Part shown: positions 55,288-63,525 of the stretch, in pieces
How positions within the stretch are numbered: the stretch's first letter is position 1
How the letters are laid out: the number at the start of each line of letters is the position of its first letter
Assembly: GCF_000745455.1 (NCBI RefSeq)
Contig: NZ_JQJI01000001.1
Coordinates: 1 to 64,000 of the forward strand
DNA length: 64,000 bases
Source: Mesoaciditoga lauensis cd-1655R = DSM 25116
GTDB lineage: Bacteria > Thermotogota > Thermotogae > Mesoaciditogales > Mesoaciditogaceae
Direction: 5' to 3'
Made by a program: the position numbers and the translations under genes
The notes under the pieces: model-generated
What the model saw: the letters and a program-made list of their open reading frames with translations, nothing else
Databases searched by the model: none
What the model was told of the DNA's origin: nothing

Positions 55288-56522
55288 AAGTTCTTGGAGT
55301 AATAGTAGAGTATAACCCTTTTCACGTTGGACACTTGCATCATCTAAAAACATCAAAAGAGTTGACAAATGCGGAGTACGTTGTCGCCGTAATGAGCGGC
55401 AATTTCGTACAAAGGGGAGAACCTGCGATAATTGATAAGTTTGCCAGAGCCGAAATGGCCTTAAAGGCAGGCGTCGATGTTGTCTTTGAACTCCCAACGA
55501 TCTACGCCATACAGGATGCAAGCGGATTTGCAAGTGGCTCTATAGGCATGTTAAACGCTACAAATGTGGTTACAGATGTGGTGTTTGGTTCTGAAACTAA
55601 CGATGTGGATAACCTCTCAAGAATTGCAGATATCATTTTGGAAGAGCCTTTTGCCTATCGCCAATTTTTGAAAAAATATCTAAAAGAAGGTTTTTCCTTT
55701 CCAAATGCCAGAAGATATGCCCTGTGCGATATGATGCCTGAACTGGATTCAGAAACTATAAAACAATCCAACAATATTCTTGGGGTTGAATACATGGTTG
55801 CCTTGAAGAAGATGAAATCCCAAATAAAGGCTCACACGATAAAAAGAATAGGTGCTTCTTACAACGATGAGAACATTTCTTCCATTCCAAGTGCAACGGC
55901 TATACGAAAAGCAATAGCTGAAAAAAGAGAACTGAAAGAAATCAAGGGACTTCCGGATTTTTCTTTGGAAATCCTTGAACGAGAATTGGAAAATGGCAGA
56001 GGGCCTATTTTCCTGAACGACCTTTTCGAAATTTTCAAGTTCAAAATGCTCATGCTCTCCCGGGAAGGACTGGAAAATCTTTACGGTTTCAACGAAGGCA
56101 TGGCAAAAAGGATGATTGACAATCTTGATAGATCACATGTTGAGGAGTTCCTGAAATTGGTTAAGACGAAGAGGTTTACATTGACGAGAATAAGGAGAAG
56201 GATTCTTTACGCCCTTTTGGATGTAACAAGAAATCTTGTTTTGGACTCAAACGAATACGGTCCTCAATATTTGAGGGTTCTTGGTTTTAGAGAGAGGGGA
56301 AGGAAAGTTCTTAGAGATATTTCGAAGCATTCTTCGATTCCCATCATATCCAACGTGTCTGGCTTTAACCGTGCCATCGAAAAGCGAAATGTTTACATGC
56401 CATTGGCAAAAGAACAGATGAATCTAGACATAAAAGCGACCGATATGTATTCGATGCTTTTCAAAAGAAAAAAAGAGAGAAAGATGCATAGAGACTTCAA
56501 AAAGGTGTTGATTGAGAGATGA
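55284..56522 (+). CDS. tmcAL: tRNA(Met) cytidine acetate ligase
   Basis: A 412-residue nucleotidyltransferase-like protein that uses acetate and ATP to acetylate the wobble cytidine of elongator tRNA-Met. N-terminal GVIVEYNPFHVGHLHHL (the HxGH ATP motif), VVAVMSGNFVQRGEPAI and GASYNDENISSIPSATAIR are diagnostic. Complete length. ATG overlaps the previous stop, and its own stop overlaps bioY. Confidence 0.93.
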   Translation: MKVLGVIVEYNPFHVGHLHHLKTSKELTNAEYVVAVMSGNFVQRGEPAIIDKFARAEMALKAGVDVVFELPTIYAIQDASGFASGSIGMLNATNVVTDVVFGSETNDVDNLSRIADIILEEPFAYRQFLKKYLKEGFSFPNARRYALCDMMPELDSETIKQSNNILGVEYMVALKKMKSQIKAHTIKRIGASYNDENISSIPSATAIRKAIAEKRELKEIKGLPDFSLEILERELENGRGPIFLNDLFEIFKFKMLMLSREGLENLYGFNEGMAKRMIDNLDRSHVEEFLKLVKTKRFTLTRIRRRILYALLDVTRNLVLDSNEYGPQYLRVLGFRERGRKVLRDISKHSSIPIISNVSGFNRAIEKRNVYMPLAKEQMNLDIKATDMYSMLFKRKKERKMHRDFKKVLIER

Positions 56523-57046
56523 AGAGTGTAAGATTATCAAAAATGGCTTTATGGCTTGCGCTGGTATCCGTGCTTTCCGTTATCTCCATACCAATTGGAT
56601 CTGTACCTGTAACGCTTCAGGTGTTCGCTTTTTTCCTTATGTCTGCATTTCTTTCACCCTGGGAATCTTTAGAGGTTTCTTTGGCTTACCTTGTCGTTGG
56701 AAGCATAGGAGTTCCTGTTTTTGCTGGAATTCAAGGTGGAATGGGTGTTTTGTTAGGACCCAGTGGTGGATATCTTTTTGGCTTTCCAATCGCTACGTTT
56801 ATAGCTTCGTTTGCATGGAAAAAGAAAATATTTTTCAAGATTCTTCTTCTTTCGGTGGCACTTCTTTCTATATATCTTCCGGGAATGTTTGTTCTCTCTT
56901 CATACGTTAAAGGATTATACAATGCATTTAAAGTGGGGGTATTGCCCTTTATATGGATAGATGTTATAAAAGTTGTTGTCGTCTACTTTGTGGTTTTGCG
57001 TTTGAGAAGATACGAAGCGGTTTCTCAGAATTCCATTTCTTCTTGA
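56519..57046 (+). CDS. bioY: Biotin transporter substrate-binding protein BioY
   Basis: A 175-residue ECF-type S component with about six helices. Family stretches: IPIGSVPVTLQVFAFFL near residue 25, then GPSGGYLFGFPIA. Imports biotin, here likely for the biotin-carrier subunit at 17915. No ECF energising genes nearby; a shared module elsewhere, or solo function, is possible. ATGA overlap with tmcAL. Confidence 0.92.
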   Translation: MKSVRLSKMALWLALVSVLSVISIPIGSVPVTLQVFAFFLMSAFLSPWESLEVSLAYLVVGSIGVPVFAGIQGGMGVLLGPSGGYLFGFPIATFIASFAWKKKIFFKILLLSVALLSIYLPGMFVLSSYVKGLYNAFKVGVLPFIWIDVIKVVVVYFVVLRLRRYEAVSQNSISS

Positions 57047-57091
57047 AAAGATGATGTACTCATGTTGTGCGTGAACATTACAAAAGACAAT

Positions 57092-57326
57092 TTTTTTCGA
57101 AGTCCTGTCAGAACGGATTCGCTCTTCTTTCCATCTTACGATTCAAAATATGAGGCACGCTCAGACACTCGTCCATGAGTGCTTCGCTTTCTCGGCACGT
57201 CCTGTGCCTCTCAACCTCATATTTATGAATTTTCAGATGGAGAGCTCATATGTTCTAACAAGTACTTCGAGAGTGGGATTTAACCCCCTTTTTGAAATAC
57301 CTCGTAACATTGATGCACAATGTGAG
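57092..57326 (+). repeat. Structured interspersed repeat, copy D
   Basis: Closest to copy A. Outer stem CGAAGT (57098-57103) with ACTTCG, then a CAGAAC/GTTCT arm, CCATCT/AGATGG, a long ATATGAGG/CCTCATAT arm, and hairpins CACTC/GAGTG and GGCAC/GTGCC. The tail contains ACATTG/CAATGT (57308-57323), a hairpin of its own. It lies between bioY and the ABC operon; no gene is supported in 57047-57469. Confidence 0.88.
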
Positions 57327-57377
57327 TGATTAATTTCTTTAACTTGACGTATGCCGAATATTTAATGTTAAGGGTAA

Positions 57378-57401
57378 TTTTATCATAATTTTATGGTAAA
57401 A
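57378..57401 (+). promoter_or_regulatory. Operator-like palindrome before the ABC operon
   Basis: A 24-base near-palindrome (TTTTATCATAAT and TTTATGGTAAAA, one mismatch pair). A TAAAAT -10-like hexamer overlaps its right arm. A plausible repressor site about 70 bases before the first binding-protein gene; the regulator is unknown. Confidence 0.45.
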
Positions 57402-57417
57402 TAAAAATCAAAAGATG

Positions 57418-57443
57418 AAGGTTTCATTTCGCGGTGAAACCTT
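57418..57443 (+). promoter_or_regulatory. Leader hairpin
   Basis: AAGGTTTCA pairs perfectly with TGAAACCTT over an 8-base loop, followed by AAAAAAT and then the ribosome site AAAGGGG. No T-run, so more likely an mRNA-stabilising or control stem than a terminator. Confidence 0.4.
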
Positions 57444-57469
57444 AAAAAATAAAGAAAGGGGCGCATATC

Positions 57470-58528
57470 GTGAGAAAATCACTCTTAGTGGTCTTGCTTG
57501 TCTTAGTGGCTGCAATTGTGCTTGCCTCGCCGTTGAAGGTTGCTTTCATTTACGTCGGCCCTGTGGGAGACGCGGGGTGGACGTATACACATGACCTAGG
57601 CAGGCAATACGTTCAAAAACTTTTTGGGGATAAGATACAGGTTACCTACATTGAAAGCGTGCCAGAAGGAGCGGAAGCAATCACTGTCTTAAAAAGTTTA
57701 GCCAGCAGAGGTTTCAAGCTTATATACACAACAAGTTTTAGTTACATGCAACAGACCGCTCAGGTGGCAAAGCAATTTCCGAATGTGATCTTTGAAAATT
57801 GCTCAGGCTACATCACCCTGCCGAACATGGGAGATTATTTCGGTAGGATATATCAAGCGGAATTTTTAACCGGATTGATCGCCGGTGCTATGACAAAAGA
57901 TGGAAAAATCGGATATGTTGGGGCCTATCCGATCCCAGAAGTGATAAGAGGAATAAACGCTTTTACCATCGGCGTGAGAATGGTAAATCCAAAAGCTACT
58001 GTACATGTTGTATGGGTTAACAGCTGGTATGATCCTGCCACAGAAAAAGAAGCTGCCCTTTCACTCATAAACGCCGGATGTGACATCATAAAATCCGAAA
58101 CTGATTCGGCTGCTCCATTGCAAGCTGCTGAAGAACAGCATGTTTATGCGATAGGATACAACTCTGATATGGTAAAATTTGCCCCTCATTACTACCTCAC
58201 TTCCGCCATTTTCAATTGGGGAAAATTCTACGAGATGGATATCAAAGATGTATTGAATGGAACTTGGAAACCCAGGGAATATTGGGGAGGATTGGATGAT
58301 GGAGTCGTTGGCTTGGCTCCTATGACAGATCTCGTTCCACCTCAAACGAAAAAGCTTGTTGAAGCAATGAAAGAGGAATTGAGAAATCACAAATTCCGAG
58401 TTTTTGATGGTCCTATTTACGACCAAAATGGCAATCTTAAAGTTCCAGCCGGAGATACCGTATCAGATGCCGATCTTTTGTCTATGAACTGGTTTGTTGA
58501 GGGAGTAATCGGTAAAATACCAAAATGA
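57470..58528 (+). CDS. BMP-family ABC transporter substrate-binding protein 1
   Basis: A 352-residue exported binding protein (signal peptide about residues 1-19). BMP/PnrA family marks: LKVAFIYVGPVGDAGWTYTH, VIFENCSGY, GAMTKDGKIGYVGAYPIPEV, and DGVVGLAPMTDLVP. Family members bind purine nucleosides. GTG start at 57470 after AAAGGGG. First gene of a five-gene importer operon; a close relative follows. Confidence 0.92.
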   Translation: MRKSLLVVLLVLVAAIVLASPLKVAFIYVGPVGDAGWTYTHDLGRQYVQKLFGDKIQVTYIESVPEGAEAITVLKSLASRGFKLIYTTSFSYMQQTAQVAKQFPNVIFENCSGYITLPNMGDYFGRIYQAEFLTGLIAGAMTKDGKIGYVGAYPIPEVIRGINAFTIGVRMVNPKATVHVVWVNSWYDPATEKEAALSLINAGCDIIKSETDSAAPLQAAEEQHVYAIGYNSDMVKFAPHYYLTSAIFNWGKFYEMDIKDVLNGTWKPREYWGGLDDGVVGLAPMTDLVPPQTKKLVEAMKEELRNHKFRVFDGPIYDQNGNLKVPAGDTVSDADLLSMNWFVEGVIGKIPK

Positions 58529-58552
58529 TAAAAAAACAGGGAGGGATTAATC

Positions 58553-59626
58553 GTGAAGTTGAAGATTCTAACGATCGTAAGTGTACTTTTGTTAATAGGA
58601 CTTTTTACATTCGCTGGGCCGTTGAAAATCGCTTTTGTATTCGTAGGGCCTATTAACGATAATGGATGGACTCAAGCTCATTATGAAGGTGGAGTAGTAG
58701 CCATTAAGAAGGCTTTTGGGGATAAAGTTCAAATAACTTACATAGAGAACGTTCCAGAAGGAGCACCATCGCTAAATGTTTTGAATTCTTTGGCGTCAAG
58801 AGGCTTTAAACTTATATACGCCACGAGTTTCGGATATATGAATCAAATGGTTCAATCGGCAAAGAGTCATCCAAATACGATATACGAAATGTGTGCGGGT
58901 TACGAATTGGCACCAAATCTTGGAGAATACTTCGGAAGAATGTACGAACCAAGGTTCTTGTCTGGTTTGATCGCCGGCGCTATGACAAAAACCAACAAGG
59001 TAGGTTTTGTAGCAGCTTATGCAATTCCTGAGGTTATAAGAGGAATAGATGCTTTCACTCTTGGCGTGAGAGCCGTCAACCCAAAGGCGACCGTGCACGT
59101 GGTGTGGACGTATTCCTGGTATGATCCGCCTGTTGAAAAGGAAGCGGCACTTTCCCTTATAAATTCCGGTTGTGACGTCATAGCTCAGCATCAAGATTCA
59201 CCTGCTGCAGTTCAGGCAGCCGAAAGTAAGGGAGTTTACGCGATAGGATACGATTCACCAAATATGGGAAGATTTGGACCTCATGCTTACTTGACATCTC
59301 CTATCTGGCATTGGGATGCATTCTACGTGCCGAACGTTAAAAGTGTTCTTGATGGTACCTGGAAGTCCGAATCATATTGGGGCGGAATGAAAGACGGAAT
59401 AGTAGGACTCGCTCCAATGAGCAAGCTTGTTCCAGAAGGAGTTAAAAAACTCGTGAACGCAATGGCTGATGAAATAAAAAGCGGAAATTTCCACGTCTTT
59501 GAAGGGCCTATCTACGATCAAAAAGGGAAATTAAGAGTGCCAGCAGGCAAAGTCATGAGCGACAGCGAACTCCTTTCCATTCAATGGTTTGTAAAGGGAG
59601 TAGTTGGCGAAATACCCAAAAAATAA
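58553..59626 (+). CDS. BMP-family ABC transporter substrate-binding protein 2
   Basis: A 357-residue paralogue of the preceding product, alike along its whole length (for example SLASRGFKLIYATSFGYM against SLASRGFKLIYTTSFSYM). Signal peptide about residues 1-20. Ligand-pocket positions differ in places (HYEGG against HDLGR near residue 44), so it may bind a related but different ligand. GTG start behind GGGAGGG. Confidence 0.92.
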   Translation: MKLKILTIVSVLLLIGLFTFAGPLKIAFVFVGPINDNGWTQAHYEGGVVAIKKAFGDKVQITYIENVPEGAPSLNVLNSLASRGFKLIYATSFGYMNQMVQSAKSHPNTIYEMCAGYELAPNLGEYFGRMYEPRFLSGLIAGAMTKTNKVGFVAAYAIPEVIRGIDAFTLGVRAVNPKATVHVVWTYSWYDPPVEKEAALSLINSGCDVIAQHQDSPAAVQAAESKGVYAIGYDSPNMGRFGPHAYLTSPIWHWDAFYVPNVKSVLDGTWKSESYWGGMKDGIVGLAPMSKLVPEGVKKLVNAMADEIKSGNFHVFEGPIYDQKGKLRVPAGKVMSDSELLSIQWFVKGVVGEIPKK

Positions 59627-59641
59627 GAGGAATGCGAAAAT

Positions 59642-61162
59642 ATGAGCGAGAATGTCCTAGAACTCACCAACATAGTTAAGCAATTTCCAGGCGTTTTAGC
59701 AAGCGATCACGTGAACTTCACCCTGAAAAAGGGTGAGGTTCACGCTCTTTTAGGAGAAAACGGAGCCGGAAAAACGACTTTGATGAACATCATTTATGGA
59801 ATATACAAAGCGGACGAAGGTGAAATATACGTTAACGGCGAAAAAGCAAACATAACATCACCGCATAAGGCTTTAGAATATGGTATTGGAATGATCCAGC
59901 AGCATTTCAGCTTGGTGCCGTCATTTAGCGTTGCCGAAAATATAGCGCTTGGTCTTAAAGAATTTCATTTGTTTCCGAAAATAGACGTTATAAAGAAGAG
60001 GGTAATAGAACTCTCAAAAAAATTCGGCTTGGATGTTAATCCAAACGGTAAAATATGGCAATTATCTGCGGGCGAACAACAAAGAGTTGAAATTCTGAAA
60101 CTTCTTTACATGAACTCGCAGATAATGATACTTGACGAGCCAACGGCTATACTGACGCCTCAAGAAGCGGAAGGGCTTTTTCAAACAATAAAAGAAATGG
60201 TGAAATATGGCGCATCTGTTATTTTCATAAGCCACAAATTGAAGGAGGTTTTGGAAATATCGGATAGAATAACCGTCATGCGTCATGGAAAAGTAATAGA
60301 TACTTTGTTAAGAGAAGAGGCAGACGAAAGAATATTGGCCAGGAAAATGGTTGGCAGAGATGTCGTTTTGAGAATACCAAAAAGTGTTGCCAAACCTGGT
60401 AATTTAAAAATTTCTGTGAAAAATCTGTATTCCAAGAGCGACAAAGGTCCATTGGCGGTAAAAGGATTGAGTTTAGAGGTAAGAAAGGGAGAAGTTTTAG
60501 GAATAGCCGGTGTGGCTGGAAATGGTCAAAGAGAACTTGCCGAATCCATATACGGTTTAAGAGATTACACAGGTGAAGTGGAAATAGATGGCGTAAAAAT
60601 GGAGCCAATGAATGTTGTCAAGCGCATAAAACACGGAGTAACTTACATCCCCCAGGACAGAAAAGGTGTGGCTTTATGCGGTGATTTGCCCCTTTATTAT
60701 AACTTCTTTCTGAAAGTCTTTACTTCCGATCAAAAGAATTTCAACCCTTATCTTTTCAACCCTAATTATCTAAAGAGTGGTGCAAAAGAACTCGTGGAAA
60801 AATACTCTGTTGCCACATCTTCTTTGGAATTAAGCGTCAAATATCTTTCGGGGGGGAATATGCAAAAAATTGTTTTAGCGCGTGAACTCTCGATGAATCC
60901 AGAACTTATAATAGCCGTTCATCCAACAAGAGGATTGGATGTTGGCGCCATGGAAGCGGTTTACAAGATCTTACTTAACGCAAGAGATAATGGTGCAGCG
61001 GTTCTTCTCATTGCAGGGGACTTAGAGGAAATATTCACGCTTTCAGATAGAGTAGCAGTGCTTTACGAAGGTAACATAGTTGGATACAGTGAACCAAATG
61101 AAGAACATCTTGAAGAAATTGGATTGATGATGGCTGGAATAAATAAAGAAAGGGTCGAATAG
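59642..61162 (+). CDS. ABC importer ATPase with two nucleotide-binding domains
   Basis: A 506-residue double ATPase. Domain 1: Walker A GENGAGKTTLM, LSAGEQQRVEIL, ILDEPTAIL. Domain 2: the altered loop GVAGNGQREL, LSGGNMQKIVLAREL and HPTRGLDVGA; a degenerate second site is normal for BMP/sugar-type importers. ATG at 59642 after GAGGAATG. Confidence 0.95.
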   Translation: MSENVLELTNIVKQFPGVLASDHVNFTLKKGEVHALLGENGAGKTTLMNIIYGIYKADEGEIYVNGEKANITSPHKALEYGIGMIQQHFSLVPSFSVAENIALGLKEFHLFPKIDVIKKRVIELSKKFGLDVNPNGKIWQLSAGEQQRVEILKLLYMNSQIMILDEPTAILTPQEAEGLFQTIKEMVKYGASVIFISHKLKEVLEISDRITVMRHGKVIDTLLREEADERILARKMVGRDVVLRIPKSVAKPGNLKISVKNLYSKSDKGPLAVKGLSLEVRKGEVLGIAGVAGNGQRELAESIYGLRDYTGEVEIDGVKMEPMNVVKRIKHGVTYIPQDRKGVALCGDLPLYYNFFLKVFTSDQKNFNPYLFNPNYLKSGAKELVEKYSVATSSLELSVKYLSGGNMQKIVLARELSMNPELIIAVHPTRGLDVGAMEAVYKILLNARDNGAAVLLIAGDLEEIFTLSDRVAVLYEGNIVGYSEPNEEHLEEIGLMMAGINKERVE

Positions 61163-61163
61163 C

Positions 61164-62237
61164 ATGAGACTAAGGATAGAAAGAAAGAAAGAAGATCCAA
61201 CAAAGCTTTCCATCTTTTTGATGTCTATTTTTTCCGTGTTGGCCTCTTTGGTGATACTCGGCTTCATAATATTGTCTCTAGGTAAAAACCCAATAGACGC
61301 TTACATTCAGCTCACTTCCTGGCCGTTTGGCACTATCGCAGGTCTAACGCAAACTCTAGTTTCAATGATGCCTTTACTTTTCACTTCCTTGGGAGTCTTG
61401 ATAGCTTTTAAGATGAAGCTTTGGAACATAGGGGCTGAAGGACAATTCTATATGGGGGCGTTTGCCGCCACCTGGGGAGCTCTATTCCTCTTTAACAAAA
61501 TTTCCAACCCGTGGATAATGCTCCCTCTCCTGGCAATTTTTGCTGCAGCATTTGGAGGAGCATGGGGAGCGGCCTCAGGATGGATGAAAGCAAAATTAGG
61601 GGTCAACGAAATACTGAGCACCTTGATGCTCAACTACATAGCAATTTACTGGGTAAATTACCTCGTTTATGGTCCATGGAAGGGAAAAGGAAGCTACAAC
61701 TTCCCAATAACTGCCACGTTCCCAAAATCAGCCATACTTCCCCAATACACTTCAGACGGCTTGAATTTGGGGATATTTCTGGCCATTGCAACATCCTTTT
61801 TCGTTTATTACCTTTTGAGATGGACAAAGTTCGGCTTTCACATGGATATAGTTGGTGATAATCCTACCGCTGCTAAATATTCTGGAATAAACGTTGGAAA
61901 AATGACGATAGCTGTTTTAGCTTTAAGTGGTGCCATTTCAGGTTTGGGTGGGATGATGCAAATGAGTGGAGTGCTTTTCAGGCTTCAACCTAATTTCTCT
62001 CCTGGATATGGTTATACCGCCATAATTGTGGCATGGTTGGCGCGATTAAACCCATTTGTGGCCATAGTTGTGGCTTTCCTCTTCGGCGGTTTGCTCGTAG
62101 GCACACAGCAAATTCAGCTCTTCCTTCAAATCCCATTCTCTCTCGTCAGTGTTTTTGAAGGGTTAGTGCTATTTTCACTCATATCTGGCGAAGCTTTGTT
62201 GCGTTACAAAGTAAAAATAGGAGGGGTGAAAGTATGA
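61164..62237 (+). CDS. ABC importer permease 1
   Basis: A 357-residue integral membrane protein with about nine or ten helices. Family signature GAEGQFYMGAFAATWG near residue 90, GVNEILSTLMLNYIA, and VGDNPTAAKYSGIN (the ATPase-contact loop). Nucleoside-type BPD_transp_2 family. Starts two bases after the ATPase stop. Confidence 0.94.
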   Translation: MRLRIERKKEDPTKLSIFLMSIFSVLASLVILGFIILSLGKNPIDAYIQLTSWPFGTIAGLTQTLVSMMPLLFTSLGVLIAFKMKLWNIGAEGQFYMGAFAATWGALFLFNKISNPWIMLPLLAIFAAAFGGAWGAASGWMKAKLGVNEILSTLMLNYIAIYWVNYLVYGPWKGKGSYNFPITATFPKSAILPQYTSDGLNLGIFLAIATSFFVYYLLRWTKFGFHMDIVGDNPTAAKYSGINVGKMTIAVLALSGAISGLGGMMQMSGVLFRLQPNFSPGYGYTAIIVAWLARLNPFVAIVVAFLFGGLLVGTQQIQLFLQIPFSLVSVFEGLVLFSLISGEALLRYKVKIGGVKV

Positions 62238-63166
62238 GTCAAGATATACTAACGTCAACTTTTGCTGGTGCTATAAGATCCGGAACCCCTCTTCTTTTTG
62301 CAACACTAGGTGAGATTTTAGCAGAAAGATCAGGCATACTAAACCTTGGTGTTGAAGGAATGATGTTGATAGGAGCATTTACAGGGTTTGCCGTGTCTTA
62401 CACCACTTCTAACTTATGGTTAGCAGTTATTGCTGCTATGGGTGCGGCGGCAATTTTGGCATCCCTTCATGCCTTTGTCTCGATTACTTTAAAAGTGAAT
62501 CAAGTTGTGAGTGGACTTGCTCTCGTTTTTCTCGGCTCAGGATTAAGTGGATTTTGGGGCCAGAAATTTGTTGGCATACAATCCGTTAGTTTTTCCAATG
62601 TAAAAATACCTTTGTTAGGCGATATACCCTTTGTTGGCACCATTCTTTTCGATAGAGATCCGCTTGTATACGTGGGCTACCTTTTGGTCCCGTTGATATG
62701 GTGGTATTTGTACAAAACGAAATACGGCATGAATCTTAGAGCCGTTGGCGAAGCTCCAGCTGCTGCTGATGCTAGAGGTATAAATGTTTCTCTTACTAGG
62801 TACATTTACACCATCATTGGGGGAGCCTTATCTGGTTTGGGAGGAGCTTATCTGTCGCTTGCGTACACTTCAATGTGGGTTGAAAATATGACTGCCGGGC
62901 GAGGATGGATAGCCGTTGTGTTAGTCATATTCGCCATATGGGATCCTGTGCTTGCAATGGTTGGAGCTTACATATTTGGAGGAATTAGCGTGCTGCAATT
63001 TGGACTTCAAGTTGCTCAAACACCTATTCCGCCGAATATAATGAAGATGTTCCCCTACCTTTTCACCGTAGCGGTAATGCTTTTCACTTCCAGTGAAAAG
63101 ATGAAAAAAAGATTTGGAGCTCCTACAGCGTTGGGAATTCCTTATTCCAGAGAGGAAAAAACCTAA
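62234..63166 (+). CDS. ABC importer permease 2
   Basis: A 310-residue membrane partner of permease 1. Marks: LAERSGILNLGVEGMMLIGA, VNQVVSGLALVFLGSGLSG, and VGEAPAAADARGINV (ATPase-contact loop). ATGA overlap with permease 1. Last gene of the operon; repeat copy E follows 43 bases later. Confidence 0.94.
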   Translation: MSQDILTSTFAGAIRSGTPLLFATLGEILAERSGILNLGVEGMMLIGAFTGFAVSYTTSNLWLAVIAAMGAAAILASLHAFVSITLKVNQVVSGLALVFLGSGLSGFWGQKFVGIQSVSFSNVKIPLLGDIPFVGTILFDRDPLVYVGYLLVPLIWWYLYKTKYGMNLRAVGEAPAAADARGINVSLTRYIYTIIGGALSGLGGAYLSLAYTSMWVENMTAGRGWIAVVLVIFAIWDPVLAMVGAYIFGGISVLQFGLQVAQTPIPPNIMKMFPYLFTVAVMLFTSSEKMKKRFGAPTALGIPYSREEKT

Positions 63167-63208
63167 GACGTTTTTGTTAAAAAAACATTTTAGTGCTTAA
63201 CGATATTT

Positions 63209-63478
63209 TTTCGAAACCCTGCCAGCACGGATTCACTCTTTTATCCATCTTACGACTCTAAAAACGAGGCACGCTCAGACACTCGTCTGTGAGTGCTTCG
63301 CTTTCTCAACACATCCGTGTGTTTCCCAACCTCGTTTTTAGAGTCTTCAGATGGCGAGTTCATAAGTGCTGGCAAGTGTTTCGAAAGGAAAAAGCGGGAG
63401 AAAAAACTCTGTTCTTTCGCATCTTGTGGTGTTTTCATATGTTTTGAAGAAAACTTCAAAGAAGAGCAAGAGAAAAAA
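63209..63478 (+). repeat. Structured interspersed repeat, copy E (long form)
   Basis: Best-preserved structure. Outer TTTCGAAA (63209-63216) pairs with TTTCGAAA (63379-63386); TGCCAGCAC pairs with GTGCTGGCA; CCATCT (63245-63250) with AGATGG (63349-63354); a 16-bp arm from GACTC (63254) to CGAGG (63269) with 63330-63345. Hairpins CACTC/GAGTG (63280-63295) and AACACA/TGTGTT (63308-63323). The 3' extension (63387-63478) matches copy B only. It separates the converging ABC operon and rqcH. Confidence 0.9.
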
Positions 63479-63525
63479 TCCACGGCAGTGCCCTTTGAGC
63501 ATTTTTAACTTCCATGACTCACTAT

